From Paraburkholderia sp. (GTDB lineage: Bacteria > Pseudomonadota > Gammaproteobacteria > Burkholderiales > Burkholderiaceae), in contig NZ_JAMXLH010000004.1 of NCBI RefSeq assembly GCF_024281035.1, forward strand, positions 45,922 to 109,921: a stretch of 64,000 bases of DNA, read 5' to 3'. The notes below the pieces were generated by a model. The model searched no databases. It saw only the letters and a program-made list of their open reading frames with translations, and was not told the DNA's origin. Shown here one piece after another: positions 18,438-27,365 of the stretch. Numbering within the stretch: the stretch's first letter is position 1; the number at the start of each line of letters is the position of its first letter. Position numbers and translations under genes: made by a program.

Positions 18438-19396
18438 GCACCTGCAGCACGGGCCCCGACTTCTCTTCAGGTTTTCCGGCCTTCATCTCGGCCGGCGACA
18501 TCCTCACCGATCTCGTGCGCGTCGACGCACCGGACGGCACGCATTCGCACGCCGGTTCGCAATGGCGCGCGCATCCGGGCGGCGCGGGCTGGAACGTCGC
18601 GCGCGCGGTCGCGCGGCTCGGCCTGCCGACAGCCTGCGCGGGCGCGCTCGGCACCGACAATTTCTCCGACGAACTCTGGAACGCGAGCGTCGCCGCGGGC
18701 CTCGACATGCGCTTCATGCAGCGCGTCGAGCGTGCGCCGCTGCTCGCGATCGTGCATCGGACGCATCCGCCCGCTTACTACTTCATCGGCGAGCAGAGCG
18801 CCGACCTCGCCTTCGATCCCGCACAGTTGCCCGCAGGATGGCGCGCGCAGGCGAAGTGGGCGCACTTCGGCGGCATCAGCCTCGTGCGTCAGCCGCTTGG
18901 CGAAACGCTCGCCACGCTCGCGGCCGAACTGCGCGCCGCGGGCGTGAAGATCAGCTTCGATCCGAACTGCCGCAGCCTGATGGCGCACGGCTACGAGCCG
19001 ATCCTGCGCCGCATGGCCGCGCTCGCCGACCTCATCAAGGTCTCCGACGAGGACCTGCGGATGCTGTTCCCGGGTCTTGGCGAAGCGGAAGCGATCGCGG
19101 CGATGCGCGCGCTCAATCCGGCCGCCACGCTGCTGGTGACGCGCGGTGCGCAAGCGGCCACGCTCTTTGCGGGCGACGAAGTCATCGAAGCCGCGCCGCC
19201 GCGCGTCGAGGTGGCGGACACGGTGGGCGCGGGCGATGCCTCGATCGGCGGGCTGCTCTTCAGCCTCATGAGCGCGCCGCAACGCACGTGGCGCCAGCAT
19301 CTGGGCTTCGCGCTCGCAGCCGGTGCGGCGGCCTGCCGTCGCCCGGGCGCGCATTCGCCGACGCTCGATGAAGTGGTGGCGCTGCTCGCCGACTGA
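18434..19396 (+). CDS. PfkB-family carbohydrate kinase (fructokinase-like)
   Basis: 320 residues of ribokinase fold. Substrate-lid segment HPGGAGWNVARAVARLG, a central SFDPNCR strand, and the ATP/catalytic motif DTVGAGDAS, whose Asp is the base; the usual Phe after DA is Ser. Members phosphorylate fructose, ribose, KDG and others. Start ATG overlaps the epimerase stop (ATGA), so the two are translationally coupled, and fructose made by the isomerase is the most likely substrate. Regulated with them by the upstream LacI protein. Fructokinase is an inference from context. Confidence 0.88.
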   Translation: MSTCSTGPDFSSGFPAFISAGDILTDLVRVDAPDGTHSHAGSQWRAHPGGAGWNVARAVARLGLPTACAGALGTDNFSDELWNASVAAGLDMRFMQRVERAPLLAIVHRTHPPAYYFIGEQSADLAFDPAQLPAGWRAQAKWAHFGGISLVRQPLGETLATLAAELRAAGVKISFDPNCRSLMAHGYEPILRRMAALADLIKVSDEDLRMLFPGLGEAEAIAAMRALNPAATLLVTRGAQAATLFAGDEVIEAAPPRVEVADTVGAGDASIGGLLFSLMSAPQRTWRQHLGFALAAGAAACRRPGAHSPTLDEVVALLAD

Positions 19397-19575
19397 GGAC
19401 CGAACATGCACAACGCGCACTGCATGCGCCGCACGCCACGCGCGCTCACGACTGACACGAAACTGAAGCGCCGCTGACACACCCGCGCCCCGCAACCGCG
19501 CGGGCAAAGTGCTAGCATGGAATCTACCTCCCGGCTCCATGCCGGGACGGTCTTTCCTTCCACCGGGAGCGCGCT

Positions 19576-19797
19576 ATGGAAGATGTGACCTACACCAAGG
19601 GGATCTACACGGCAGTCGCCACGACACGGCCCATGGACGGCGGGTTGTACCAGGGCCTGGTCTCGCTGGCCCGCGACGACGGGGAGGCACTCGAAAACGC
19701 CGTCTACGAAGTGGAAAGCGCATCGGGCACGCCCGAAGAAGCGCTTGAAGAGGCCAAGGCGCTCGCACATCGCATCCTTGGCGAACTCGAACTGTAA
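19576..19797 (+). CDS. small conserved-looking hypothetical protein
   Basis: 73 residues, acidic, starting METVTYT-like (M-E-D-V-T-Y-T) after a GGGAG site. Predicted beta strands at the start and an Ala/Glu-rich C-terminal helix (TPEEALEEAKALAHRILGE). No domain recognised. Codon use matches the chromosome. A related-size small gene follows 115 bp later; both are single-domain cytosolic proteins of unknown role. Confidence 0.65.
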   Translation: MEDVTYTKGIYTAVATTRPMDGGLYQGLVSLARDDGEALENAVYEVESASGTPEEALEEAKALAHRILGELEL

Positions 19798-19912
19798 GGC
19801 CGCGAACGCTCAGAGAACACGCAGCAAACCAACATCAAACCAACAGCAAACCAATAGCAAACTGCTGCCTCACGTTCGGGCTGAATCACCGGTAATCCGG
19901 CTGGAGGCGATC

Positions 19913-20158
19913 ATGGCCGAACAGCTCTTTCTCTATGGCGTCTACGCCATCCACGTTCATCCGCTGCAACTGCAGGGCGCGCGCTGGGACGCCGAATACC
20001 AGATCACGCACCGCGACAAGCCCGTGCAGCAGTGGGTCACCATCGGCGGCAACGCGGGGTTCGACGCGCCCACCCAGGCCGTCGATGCCGCGCGCCGCCA
20101 GGCTATCGCCGATATCGAACAAGGCGCGGGCATTCCGAAGCCGCACAACTTTCCCTGA
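19913..20158 (+). CDS. small hypothetical protein
   Basis: 81 residues beginning MAEQLFLYGVYAI, with good ribosome site CTGGAGGCG upstream. A mixed alpha/beta layout: YAIHVHPLQL, WDAEYQITHRD, then an Ala/Arg helix (TQAVDAARRQAIADIE). No known motif. It is not obviously linked to the KirBac gene 270 bp downstream. Confidence 0.65.
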   Translation: MAEQLFLYGVYAIHVHPLQLQGARWDAEYQITHRDKPVQQWVTIGGNAGFDAPTQAVDAARRQAIADIEQGAGIPKPHNFP

Positions 20159-20427
20159 GCACGCACGTTTGCCGCGCTTGCGCCGCGCGTGTGCCGCTCG
20201 CGCAAGCGCGTGAGGCGCGGCGCTGCGGCCTGCTCGTCGCCCGCGTTGACCACGTCGCAGGCGCTTCAGGCGCAGCCCGCGTACGCTCGCGCGCTGCGCC
20301 GTATCGCGCCGCTGCCCACAGCCCGCTGCCCGCAATTCACGTCTGCAGCACGCGCGCGGCGCGCGCGCTTGTCCTGTCCGTTCGGCGTTGCTACGCTTTC
20401 TCACATTTCGAGTTCGAAGGGAACGCC

Positions 20428-21390
20428 ATGACGCCCGAGCCGCAGCAGCGCACCGCCAATCAAGCCGCCCGGCAGACAGGCCGGCCCTCGCGGTTCGCAC
20501 GCGTCACGCCGCGCACGCTGTTCATCGGCAGCCGCGAGATCCGGGTCTACGGCATGCCGTCGCTCGGCTGGCGCGATTTCTATCACAGCGCGCTCACCAT
20601 GCGCTGGCCCACCTTCTTCGCGTCGCTCGCGGGTCTGTTCCTCATCCTCAACGCGCTCTTCGCGTGCCTCTACCTGCTCGGCACCGCGCCCATCGCCAAC
20701 CAGTACCCGAGCGGCTTCGGCGGCGCGTTTTTCTTCAGCGTCGAAACGCTTGCGACGGTCGGTTACGGCGACATGCATCCGCAAACGCTCTATGCGCACG
20801 CTGTGGCGACGCTGGAGATCTTCGTCGGCATGTCGGGCATCGCGCTGTCGACGGGGCTCGTATTCGCGCGCTTCTCGCGTCCGCGCGCGAAGATCATGTT
20901 CGCGCGCGAGGTGGTCGTGCATCCCATCGAGGGCCGTACGACGCTCATGGCGCGCGCCGCCAACGCGCGCCAGAACGTGATCGCCGAAGCGGGCGCAAAG
21001 CTGCGGCTCATGCGCTTCGAAACCACATCGGATGGCTATTCCGCGCGCCGCATCCACGACCTCAAGCTCGTGCGCGACCAGCATCCCATCTTCTCGCTCG
21101 GCTGGAACCTCATGCACGTGATCGACGAATCGAGCCCGCTCTTCGGCGAAACGCCCGAGTCGCTCGCGCGCCAACATGCTTCGATCCTCGCGATGATCGA
21201 AGGCTCCGACGAATCGACCGCGCAAATCATGCAGGCGCGCTATAGCTGGTCGGACAGTGAGATCCGCTGGCAGCACCGCTACGTCGACCTGCTTTACGAC
21301 GTCGACGGCGTGAGCCACATCGACTACCGGCACTTTCACGACATCGAGCCGTACGAAGGCCCGGCCGCGCAGAGTTCGCAACCGGTCTGA
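20428..21390 (+). CDS. inward-rectifier potassium channel, KirBac family
   Basis: 320 residues. Slide helix and TM1 (TFFASLAGLFLILNALFACLY) are followed by the pore helix and selectivity filter TVGYGD at residues 110-115, the same numbering as KirBac1.1 of B. pseudomallei, then TM2 (ATLEIFVGMSGIALSTGLVFARFSRPRAKI) and the cytoplasmic immunoglobulin-like Kir domain. It forms tetrameric inner-membrane K+ channels gated by the cytoplasmic domain and lipids. Start ATG 20428 follows GAAGGG. All parts appear intact. It stands alone on the chromosome. Confidence 0.93.
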   Translation: MTPEPQQRTANQAARQTGRPSRFARVTPRTLFIGSREIRVYGMPSLGWRDFYHSALTMRWPTFFASLAGLFLILNALFACLYLLGTAPIANQYPSGFGGAFFFSVETLATVGYGDMHPQTLYAHAVATLEIFVGMSGIALSTGLVFARFSRPRAKIMFAREVVVHPIEGRTTLMARAANARQNVIAEAGAKLRLMRFETTSDGYSARRIHDLKLVRDQHPIFSLGWNLMHVIDESSPLFGETPESLARQHASILAMIEGSDESTAQIMQARYSWSDSEIRWQHRYVDLLYDVDGVSHIDYRHFHDIEPYEGPAAQSSQPV

Positions 21391-21654
21391 CCGGTGTGAG
21401 CGCGCCGCCCGGCGGCTTCGCAAGATCTGACTCAAAAGCGGCGCTGCACGCGAAGCATCTCGCGCATGCACCGCGCGCGCGAGGGCAGTTAGCAAAAAAT
21501 TTCCGTTATCGGCGCTAAAAAATAGAGTCTCTTGCGACGCGCACCGCACACCGGGCGCATCGCCGCGATAACAAGCCGTGCGCAGGATCGGGCTGGGTGT
21601 TGCAGCACGACCGCACACGGAGATCGCATCGGATGCCGTGGGAGCCGGGCGAGT

Positions 21655-21729
21655 GCTTAAGCGCCAACCCGGCGTCGACTGCTCTGCACGGGACCCGAGC
21701 AAGCGCTGAAGCGCCAACTCGGCGTCGAC
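21655..21729 (+). repeat. 25-bp direct repeat upstream of the indolepyruvate oxidoreductase
   Basis: GCTTAAGCGCCAACCCGGCG (21655 on, 25 bp in all) recurs as GCTGAAGCGCCAACTCGGCG at 21705, 23 of 25 positions equal, 50 bp apart. The 372-bp leader 21391-21762 has no gene. The copies might be a recent duplication or regulator sites. Confidence 0.6.
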
Positions 21730-21762
21730 GGCACCTGGTGCGATCGAAAAGGAGACTCCACC

Positions 21763-24700
21763 ATGAACGCCCGCCCCGCGTTCGGCGATGCTTCGCCCCC
21801 GCCTCTCGCCGACTACCGTCTGAGCGACAACCTCACCGCCACGCGCGGCCGCATCTTTCTCACCGGCACCCAGGCGCTGATCCGTCTCGCACTGATGCAG
21901 CACGCCGTCGACCAGGCGCACGGACTTAACACCGCGGGCTTCATCAGCGGCTATCGCGGCTCGCCGCTCGGCATGGTCGATCAGCAGGCGTGGCGCGCGC
22001 AAAAACTCCTCGACGCCGCCAGCGTGCGCTTCCTCCCGGCCATCAACGAAGAACTCGGCGGCACCGCCGTGCTCGGCACGCAGCGCGTCGAAGCCGACCC
22101 CGAGCGCACCGTCGAGGGCGTCTTCGCGATGTGGTACGGCAAAGGCCCCGGCGTGGACCGCGCAGGCGACGCGCTCAAGCACGGCAACGCCTACGGCTCG
22201 TCGCCGCACGGCGGCGTGCTCGTGGTCGCGGGCGACGACCACGGCTGCGTTTCCTCGTCGATGCCGCATCAGAGCGACTTCGCCTTGATGGCGTGGCACA
22301 TGCCCATCGTGAATCCGTCGAACATCGCCGACATGCTCGAATTCGGCCTCTACGGCTGGGCGCTGTCGCGCTACTCGGGCGCCTGGGTGGGCCTCAAGGC
22401 GATTTCGGAAACCGTCGAGTCGGGCTCGACCGTCGATCTCGATGCGATCCGCACCGACTGGCCCGCGCCCGCCGGCTTCGCGCCGCCGCCCGGCGGCCTG
22501 CACAACCGCTGGCCCGATCTGCCGAGTCTCGCCATCGAAGCACGGCTCGCCGCCAAACTCGACGCCGTGCGCCACTTCGCGCGCGCGAACAGCATCGACA
22601 AGTGGATCGCACCGAGCCCGCACGCGAACATCGGCATCGTCACCTGCGGCAAGGCCCATCTGGATCTGATGGAGGCGCTGCGCCGCCTCGACCTCTCGGT
22701 GGCCGATCTCGACGCCGCGGGCGTGCGCATCTACAAAGTGGGGCTCTCGTTTCCGCTGGAGATGTCGCGCATCGACGCCTTCGTCGCGGGCCTCACCGAC
22801 GTGCTCGTGATCGAAGAGAAAGGCCCCGTTGTCGAGCAGCAGATCAAGGACTACCTCTACAATCGCAAGGCCGGCGCGCGTCCGGCCATCATCGGCAAAG
22901 CAGGCGAAGACGGCGCCGCGCAGCTCTCCGAACTAGGCGAACTGCGCCCGTCGCGCATCCTGCCCGTGTTCGCCGCGTGGCTCGCACAGCACAAGCCCGC
23001 ACTCGACCGGCGCGACCGCGTGGTCGATCTCGTCGCGCCGCAGATCCTCTCCAACGAAGCAGACGCCGTACGCCGCACGCCGTACTTCTGCTCGGGCTGT
23101 CCGCACAACACCTCGACGAAAGTGCCCGAGGGCTCGATTGCGCAGGCAGGAATCGGCTGTCACTTCATGGCGTCATGGATGGAGCGCGACACGACCGGCC
23201 TCATCCAGATGGGCGGCGAAGGCGTGGACTGGGCGGCGCACTCGATGTTCACGAACACGCGCCACGTCTTCCAGAATCTCGGCGACGGCACCTATTTTCA
23301 TTCAGGCATCCTCGCGATTCGCCAGGCTGTCGCGGTGAACGCCAACATCACCTACAAGATCCTCTACAACGACGCCGTGGCGATGACGGGCGGGCAGCCG
23401 GTGGACGGCAGCATCTCGGTGCCGCAGATCGCGCGCCAGGTCGAGGCCGAAGGCGTCTCGCGCTTCGTCGTCGTGAGCGACGAGCCCGAGAAATACATCG
23501 GTCATCACGGCCTGTTCCCGAAAGGCACGACGTTCCATCACCGCCGTGAACTCGATGCGGTGCAGCGCGAACTGCGCGACATCCCGGGCGTCACCGTGCT
23601 GATCTACGACCAGACCTGCGCCGCCGAAAAGCGCCGCCGCCGCAAGAAAGGCGAGTTCCCCGATCCGGACAAGCGGCTCTTCATCAACGAGGCCGTGTGC
23701 GAAGGCTGCGGCGATTGCGGCGTGCAGTCGAATTGCCTCTCGGTCGAGCCTGTCGAGACCGAACTCGGCCGCAAGCGCCGCATCGACCAGTCGTCGTGCA
23801 ACAAGGACTACTCGTGCGTGAACGGCTTCTGTCCGAGCTTCGTGACGGTGGAACACGGCAAGCTCAGGAAGGCTGCGGGCGCAACGTTCGATCCGCAGGC
23901 GCTTGCCGCGCGCGTGAATGCGCTGCCCGCGCCGCAGACGCCGATCGAGGACGCGCCGTACGACATTCTCGTCACCGGCGTGGGCGGCACCGGCGTCGTG
24001 ACCGTGGGCGCGCTCATCAGCATGGCCGCGCATCTGGAAGGCAAGAGCGCGTCGGTGCTCGATTTCATGGGCTTCGCGCAAAAAGGCGGTGCGGTGCTCT
24101 CGTTCGTGCGCTTCGCCGCAACCGACGCCTTGCTCAACCAGGTCCGCATCGACACGCAGCAGGCCGACCTGCTGCTCGCCTGCGACATGGTAGTGGCCGC
24201 GAGCGCCGACGCGCTCCAGACCGTGCGCCACGACCGCACGCGCATCGTCGTGAACACGCACGCGATTCCGAACGCGTCGTTCGTGCAGAACCCCGACGCG
24301 AACCTGCACGCCGACGCGCTGCTCGCGAAGATGCGTCACGCAGCGACCGGCGGCTTGCCCCGCACGAACAGCGGCGCGCAAGACCCGCTTTCGACGTGCG
24401 ACGCGCAGGGACTCGCGCAACGCTTTCTCGGTGACACCATCGGCGCGAACATCCTGATGCTCGGCTTTGCATGGCAACTCGGCCTCGTGCCGGTTTCGCT
24501 TGCGGCGCTCACGCGCGCGATCGAACTGAACAACGTGGCCGTGCCCGCGAACCTGCTTGCGCTCTCGATTGGCCGTCTCGCCGCGGCGGACCCAGCCGCG
24601 CTCGAAACACTCGAAACACTCGACGCGCAACACAAGCGCGCCATGGAGCCGAAGCGCACGCACACGCTCGACGAACTGATCGCCGATCGCGAAGCGCGTC

Positions 24701-25386
24701 TCGTCGCATATGGCGGTGCGCGTTACGCGAAGCGCTTTCGCGCGCTCGCCGATGCCGCGCGTGCCGCCGACAAGAGCGCGGACCAGGTGCTCGCGCGCAC
24801 CGTCGCGACGACGTTCTATCGCCTGCTTGCGGTGAAGGACGAATACGAAGTCGCGCGGCTCTATACCGATCCCGCTTTCCGCGCCGCGCTCGAAGCGCAG
24901 TTCGAAGGCACGGCGGGCCGCGACTTCACCGTGAAGTTCAACATGGCGCCGCCGCTGATCGCGCGCGCAAAACACGGTGAAGTGCCGCGCAAGATGCAGA
25001 TCGGCCCGTGGCTGTGGCGCGTGCTCGCGCTGCTTTCGAAGGGGCGCGGCTTGCGCGGAACGTGGCTCGACGTGTTTGGCCGCACGCTTGAGCGCCGCAT
25101 GGAACGGGCGCTCGCCGACGACTACGAGGCAACGCTGCGCGACGCGCTCGCGCGTCTCGATGCCGACAACGCCGCCGATATCGCGACGCTCGCGAGCCTT
25201 TATGAGCGCGTGCGCGGCTATGGCCACGTGAAGCTTGCGAACCTCGCGGCGGTCAAGAGCCGCGAGCGCGAACTCGCGGCGCGTCTGCAACTCGACGCGA
25301 AGACGAGCGCGGTCGTGCAGGAAGCGCTCGATTCGTTCAAGGGCGCGGGCGCGCTGCGCGGCATTCCGGTGGTCGTCGCGAAGTAA
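21763..25386 (+). CDS. indolepyruvate ferredoxin oxidoreductase, fused alpha-gamma type
   Basis: 1207 residues, the length of the fused IorA-IorB proteins common in Betaproteobacteria. They oxidatively decarboxylate arylpyruvates to aryl-acyl-CoA, passing electrons to ferredoxin. N-terminal PP-domain segments (GFISGYRGSPLG), TPP region with CSGCPHNTSTKVPEGS near residue 443, ferredoxin-like Fe-S ligands CEGCGDCGVQSNC at about 646 and CNKDYSC/FCPSF near 680-690, and the gamma domain beginning VTGVGGTGVVTVG near 743. Start 21763 follows AAGGAG. All domains look intact. Role: aromatic amino acid catabolism. It is monocistronic with a terminator 30 bp downstream. Confidence 0.93.
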   Translation: MNARPAFGDASPPPLADYRLSDNLTATRGRIFLTGTQALIRLALMQHAVDQAHGLNTAGFISGYRGSPLGMVDQQAWRAQKLLDAASVRFLPAINEELGGTAVLGTQRVEADPERTVEGVFAMWYGKGPGVDRAGDALKHGNAYGSSPHGGVLVVAGDDHGCVSSSMPHQSDFALMAWHMPIVNPSNIADMLEFGLYGWALSRYSGAWVGLKAISETVESGSTVDLDAIRTDWPAPAGFAPPPGGLHNRWPDLPSLAIEARLAAKLDAVRHFARANSIDKWIAPSPHANIGIVTCGKAHLDLMEALRRLDLSVADLDAAGVRIYKVGLSFPLEMSRIDAFVAGLTDVLVIEEKGPVVEQQIKDYLYNRKAGARPAIIGKAGEDGAAQLSELGELRPSRILPVFAAWLAQHKPALDRRDRVVDLVAPQILSNEADAVRRTPYFCSGCPHNTSTKVPEGSIAQAGIGCHFMASWMERDTTGLIQMGGEGVDWAAHSMFTNTRHVFQNLGDGTYFHSGILAIRQAVAVNANITYKILYNDAVAMTGGQPVDGSISVPQIARQVEAEGVSRFVVVSDEPEKYIGHHGLFPKGTTFHHRRELDAVQRELRDIPGVTVLIYDQTCAAEKRRRRKKGEFPDPDKRLFINEAVCEGCGDCGVQSNCLSVEPVETELGRKRRIDQSSCNKDYSCVNGFCPSFVTVEHGKLRKAAGATFDPQALAARVNALPAPQTPIEDAPYDILVTGVGGTGVVTVGALISMAAHLEGKSASVLDFMGFAQKGGAVLSFVRFAATDALLNQVRIDTQQADLLLACDMVVAASADALQTVRHDRTRIVVNTHAIPNASFVQNPDANLHADALLAKMRHAATGGLPRTNSGAQDPLSTCDAQGLAQRFLGDTIGANILMLGFAWQLGLVPVSLAALTRAIELNNVAVPANLLALSIGRLAAADPAALETLETLDAQHKRAMEPKRTHTLDELIADREARLVAYGGARYAKRFRALADAARAADKSADQVLARTVATTFYRLLAVKDEYEVARLYTDPAFRAALEAQFEGTAGRDFTVKFNMAPPLIARAKHGEVPRKMQIGPWLWRVLALLSKGRGLRGTWLDVFGRTLERRMERALADDYEATLRDALARLDADNAADIATLASLYERVRGYGHVKLANLAAVKSRERELAARLQLDAKTSAVVQEALDSFKGAGALRGIPVVVAK

Positions 25387-25417
25387 CGCGCGCGTCGTAA
25401 GTACAGCAAGTGCAAAA

Positions 25418-25444
25418 CGGGCGGCTTCACTGGCCGCCCGTTTG
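25418..25444 (+). terminator. bidirectional terminator between convergent genes
   Basis: CGGGCGGC / GCCGCCCG hairpin (25418-25440) with AAAA before and TTT after, between the oxidoreductase stop (25386) and the EAL gene stop (25479). Confidence 0.85.
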
Positions 25445-25478
25445 CTTTGTTGTGCCCGATTCGTTCAATACGATTTGT

Positions 25479-26756
25479 TCACTCAGGTTCGTCGGAAATC
25501 CAGTCGACGTCGCCGCACAGCACGCACAGCCGCGCGCCGACGTGCACCGCCATCGAAAGCGTCACGCACGGCAGCGCCTCGGTAATCGACAGATACGGCG
25601 CCGTGACATGCACGCGGCCCGGCGCGGCAAGCGCGGCGCGAAAATACGGACGCCGCAGCCAGTTCGCGCCCTGCGCTTCGTCGAGCGGCAGAAAGCGCGC
25701 GTCGTGCTGCGCACGGTCGACGCGCAGCACGACGTTGCGTTCGGCCTGCCGTCCGTTTGCATCGAGCAGGAAACAGCGCGCCGCATGCGTAAGCCCGAGG
25801 AAATTCCAGCACACCTCCTCGATCGGCTCGCCAGCGCCCAGCCGCTCCGCCGCGCGCTCGAACGCGCGCACATAGGGCGCCAGACGGCTGGCCGTGCCGC
25901 GCTCGCGCGCTTCGGTCTGCGAGCGAAAGCGCTCCGTCGCCTCGGCGATCACCGATCGCGTCTGCGCCGCATCCGCGAGACCCGGCGCCGGGCGCGCGAA
26001 GAAAAAGCCCTGCACGAAGTCCGCATTGCACGAGAGCGCGAGCTGCGCCTCCTGCTCGGTTTCGACGCCCTCGATCAGCACGAGCTTGCCCGCCTCGTGC
26101 AGGAGCGCGACGAGCGCGGGCAGCGTCGCCGCCATGTCCGCGCGATGCGCCGCGTGCAGCAGCATGATGCGGTCGAGCTTCACGATGTCGGGATTGAGCT
26201 GCCACACGCGGCCGATATCGACGTGGCCCGCGCCGAAGTCGTCGAGCGCGATGAGAAAGCCGCGCTCGCGCAACAACGCGATGGCGCGCGCGAGCGCGTC
26301 GAGATCGGTGGCCTGCTCTTCGAGCACTTCGAGCACGATGCGACGCGGCGGCAGATCGAGCCGCTGCAGGTTCGCGAGCAGCGCTGCGGTGTGATACGGC
26401 TCGGTGAGCGTGCCGGGATGCACGTTGAGGAAGAGCCATTCGCGCTCGGCGCCCAGCAGCCTGAAATTTTCCAGATGCAGGAGCTGCGCGAGACGATCGA
26501 GATGCAGGACTTCGCCGATGCGCGTCGCCTCGCCGAACACATCGAGCGGAGGAACCGGCCGGTCGAGCGCGTCATGCGCGCGCAACAGCCCTTCGTAGCC
26601 GATCGCGCGCATGTGCGAAAGGCTGAAGACCGGCTGGAACACGCTCGTCAGCACGAGATCGCCGTAGGGCGCGCTGTAGCGCTGCAGCCCCGACGTGACG
26701 CTCATATTGAAGCCGTGCGGCGCGACGGCCGTTTTGTCCTGTTGCTCTGCACTCAT
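25479..26756 (-). CDS. EAL-domain c-di-GMP phosphodiesterase
   Basis: 425 residues, soluble. EAL domain about residues 35-275: YEGLLRAHD (EGL in place of EAL), FLNVHPGTL, LEVLEEQ, DDFGAGHVD, VKLDR, EGVET and QGFFF, so all metal-binding and catalytic positions except the Ala of EAL are standard. The C-terminal 140 residues (FLGLTHAARCFLLDANGRQ, VTAPYLSITEALPCVTLSM) resemble a cache/GAF-like sensory domain found after EAL in proteobacterial PDEs. Start 26756 has no strong ribosome site; longer frames lack similarity. Predicted to hydrolyse c-di-GMP. Confidence 0.87.
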   Translation of the reverse strand: MSAEQQDKTAVAPHGFNMSVTSGLQRYSAPYGDLVLTSVFQPVFSLSHMRAIGYEGLLRAHDALDRPVPPLDVFGEATRIGEVLHLDRLAQLLHLENFRLLGAEREWLFLNVHPGTLTEPYHTAALLANLQRLDLPPRRIVLEVLEEQATDLDALARAIALLRERGFLIALDDFGAGHVDIGRVWQLNPDIVKLDRIMLLHAAHRADMAATLPALVALLHEAGKLVLIEGVETEQEAQLALSCNADFVQGFFFARPAPGLADAAQTRSVIAEATERFRSQTEARERGTASRLAPYVRAFERAAERLGAGEPIEEVCWNFLGLTHAARCFLLDANGRQAERNVVLRVDRAQHDARFLPLDEAQGANWLRRPYFRAALAAPGRVHVTAPYLSITEALPCVTLSMAVHVGARLCVLCGDVDWISDEPE

Positions 26757-27290
26757 GCGTTCCTCTCGCGCGAGATCGTCGCCGGCGTGCGCGCGAGGTT
26801 CGCGCGCGCCATGACCGCCGGCCCGATTCATTGCGTCACAAGCTGCGAAAAGCAAGGTTCGTGCGCGTTGGCGCGCGAACGTCGCATGCATTCAAGTGCG
26901 AGCGACGCATGTCACGCACGACGCCCGTGGCGCGCGTGCGCCGCGAACGGGCGGACAGCGCACCACAACCATGCACGGCCGATGTGCGTGCGTCGCGCCG
27001 TGGCGGCCTCGCTGCCGCGCGCCGGATTCTTCCTACTAATTCCTCACTAATCCGCGCGACAGTCGCCGGGTACCGCCATGTGCCGCCGCGACCGGGCGCA
27101 TCGGCGTCCTCGTCTTCGCGCGATCCTTCGCCTGATCGCAGAAAACCGTATGCACTGTTCTTATTCTGCGCCTCTTCGTGGCGCTATCGTGCGCCATTGT
27201 GCGCCATTGTCCGTGATGGTGCGGCACGCTGGGTGCGCAGGGCAACGCTCGCCGAGGTCGGCTGGCAGTGTCCATTGAAAACGTGGGCGC
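26757..27290. other. gene-free interval
   Basis: Holds the EAL gene promoter. A short tandem repeat GTGCGCCATT (x2) lies at about 27189-27211. No supported gene. Confidence 0.45.
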
Positions 27291-27317
27291 AAAAAAAGCG
27301 GCACGCGTGCCGCTTTC
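27291..27317 (-). terminator. terminator of the NCS2 permease gene
   Basis: Perfect palindrome AAGCGGCACG / CGTGCCGCTT with seven A residues on its left, giving a T run on the minus strand. It lies 49 bp after the permease stop. Confidence 0.88.
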
Positions 27318-27365
27318 ATTGCCGCCGCAGCCGCGCGCCACAGGTGCGGGCGCGGCATGCAGGCG

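Noticed and set aside
20401..22659. Very long minus-strand open frame (752 codons) across KirBac and the start of the oxidoreductase
   Set aside because: It is antisense to two clearly recognised genes and has no domain; high third-position GC keeps antisense frames open in this genome.
23302..25290. Minus-strand open frame of 662 codons across the oxidoreductase
   Set aside because: Antisense shadow of a gene with intact catalytic motifs.
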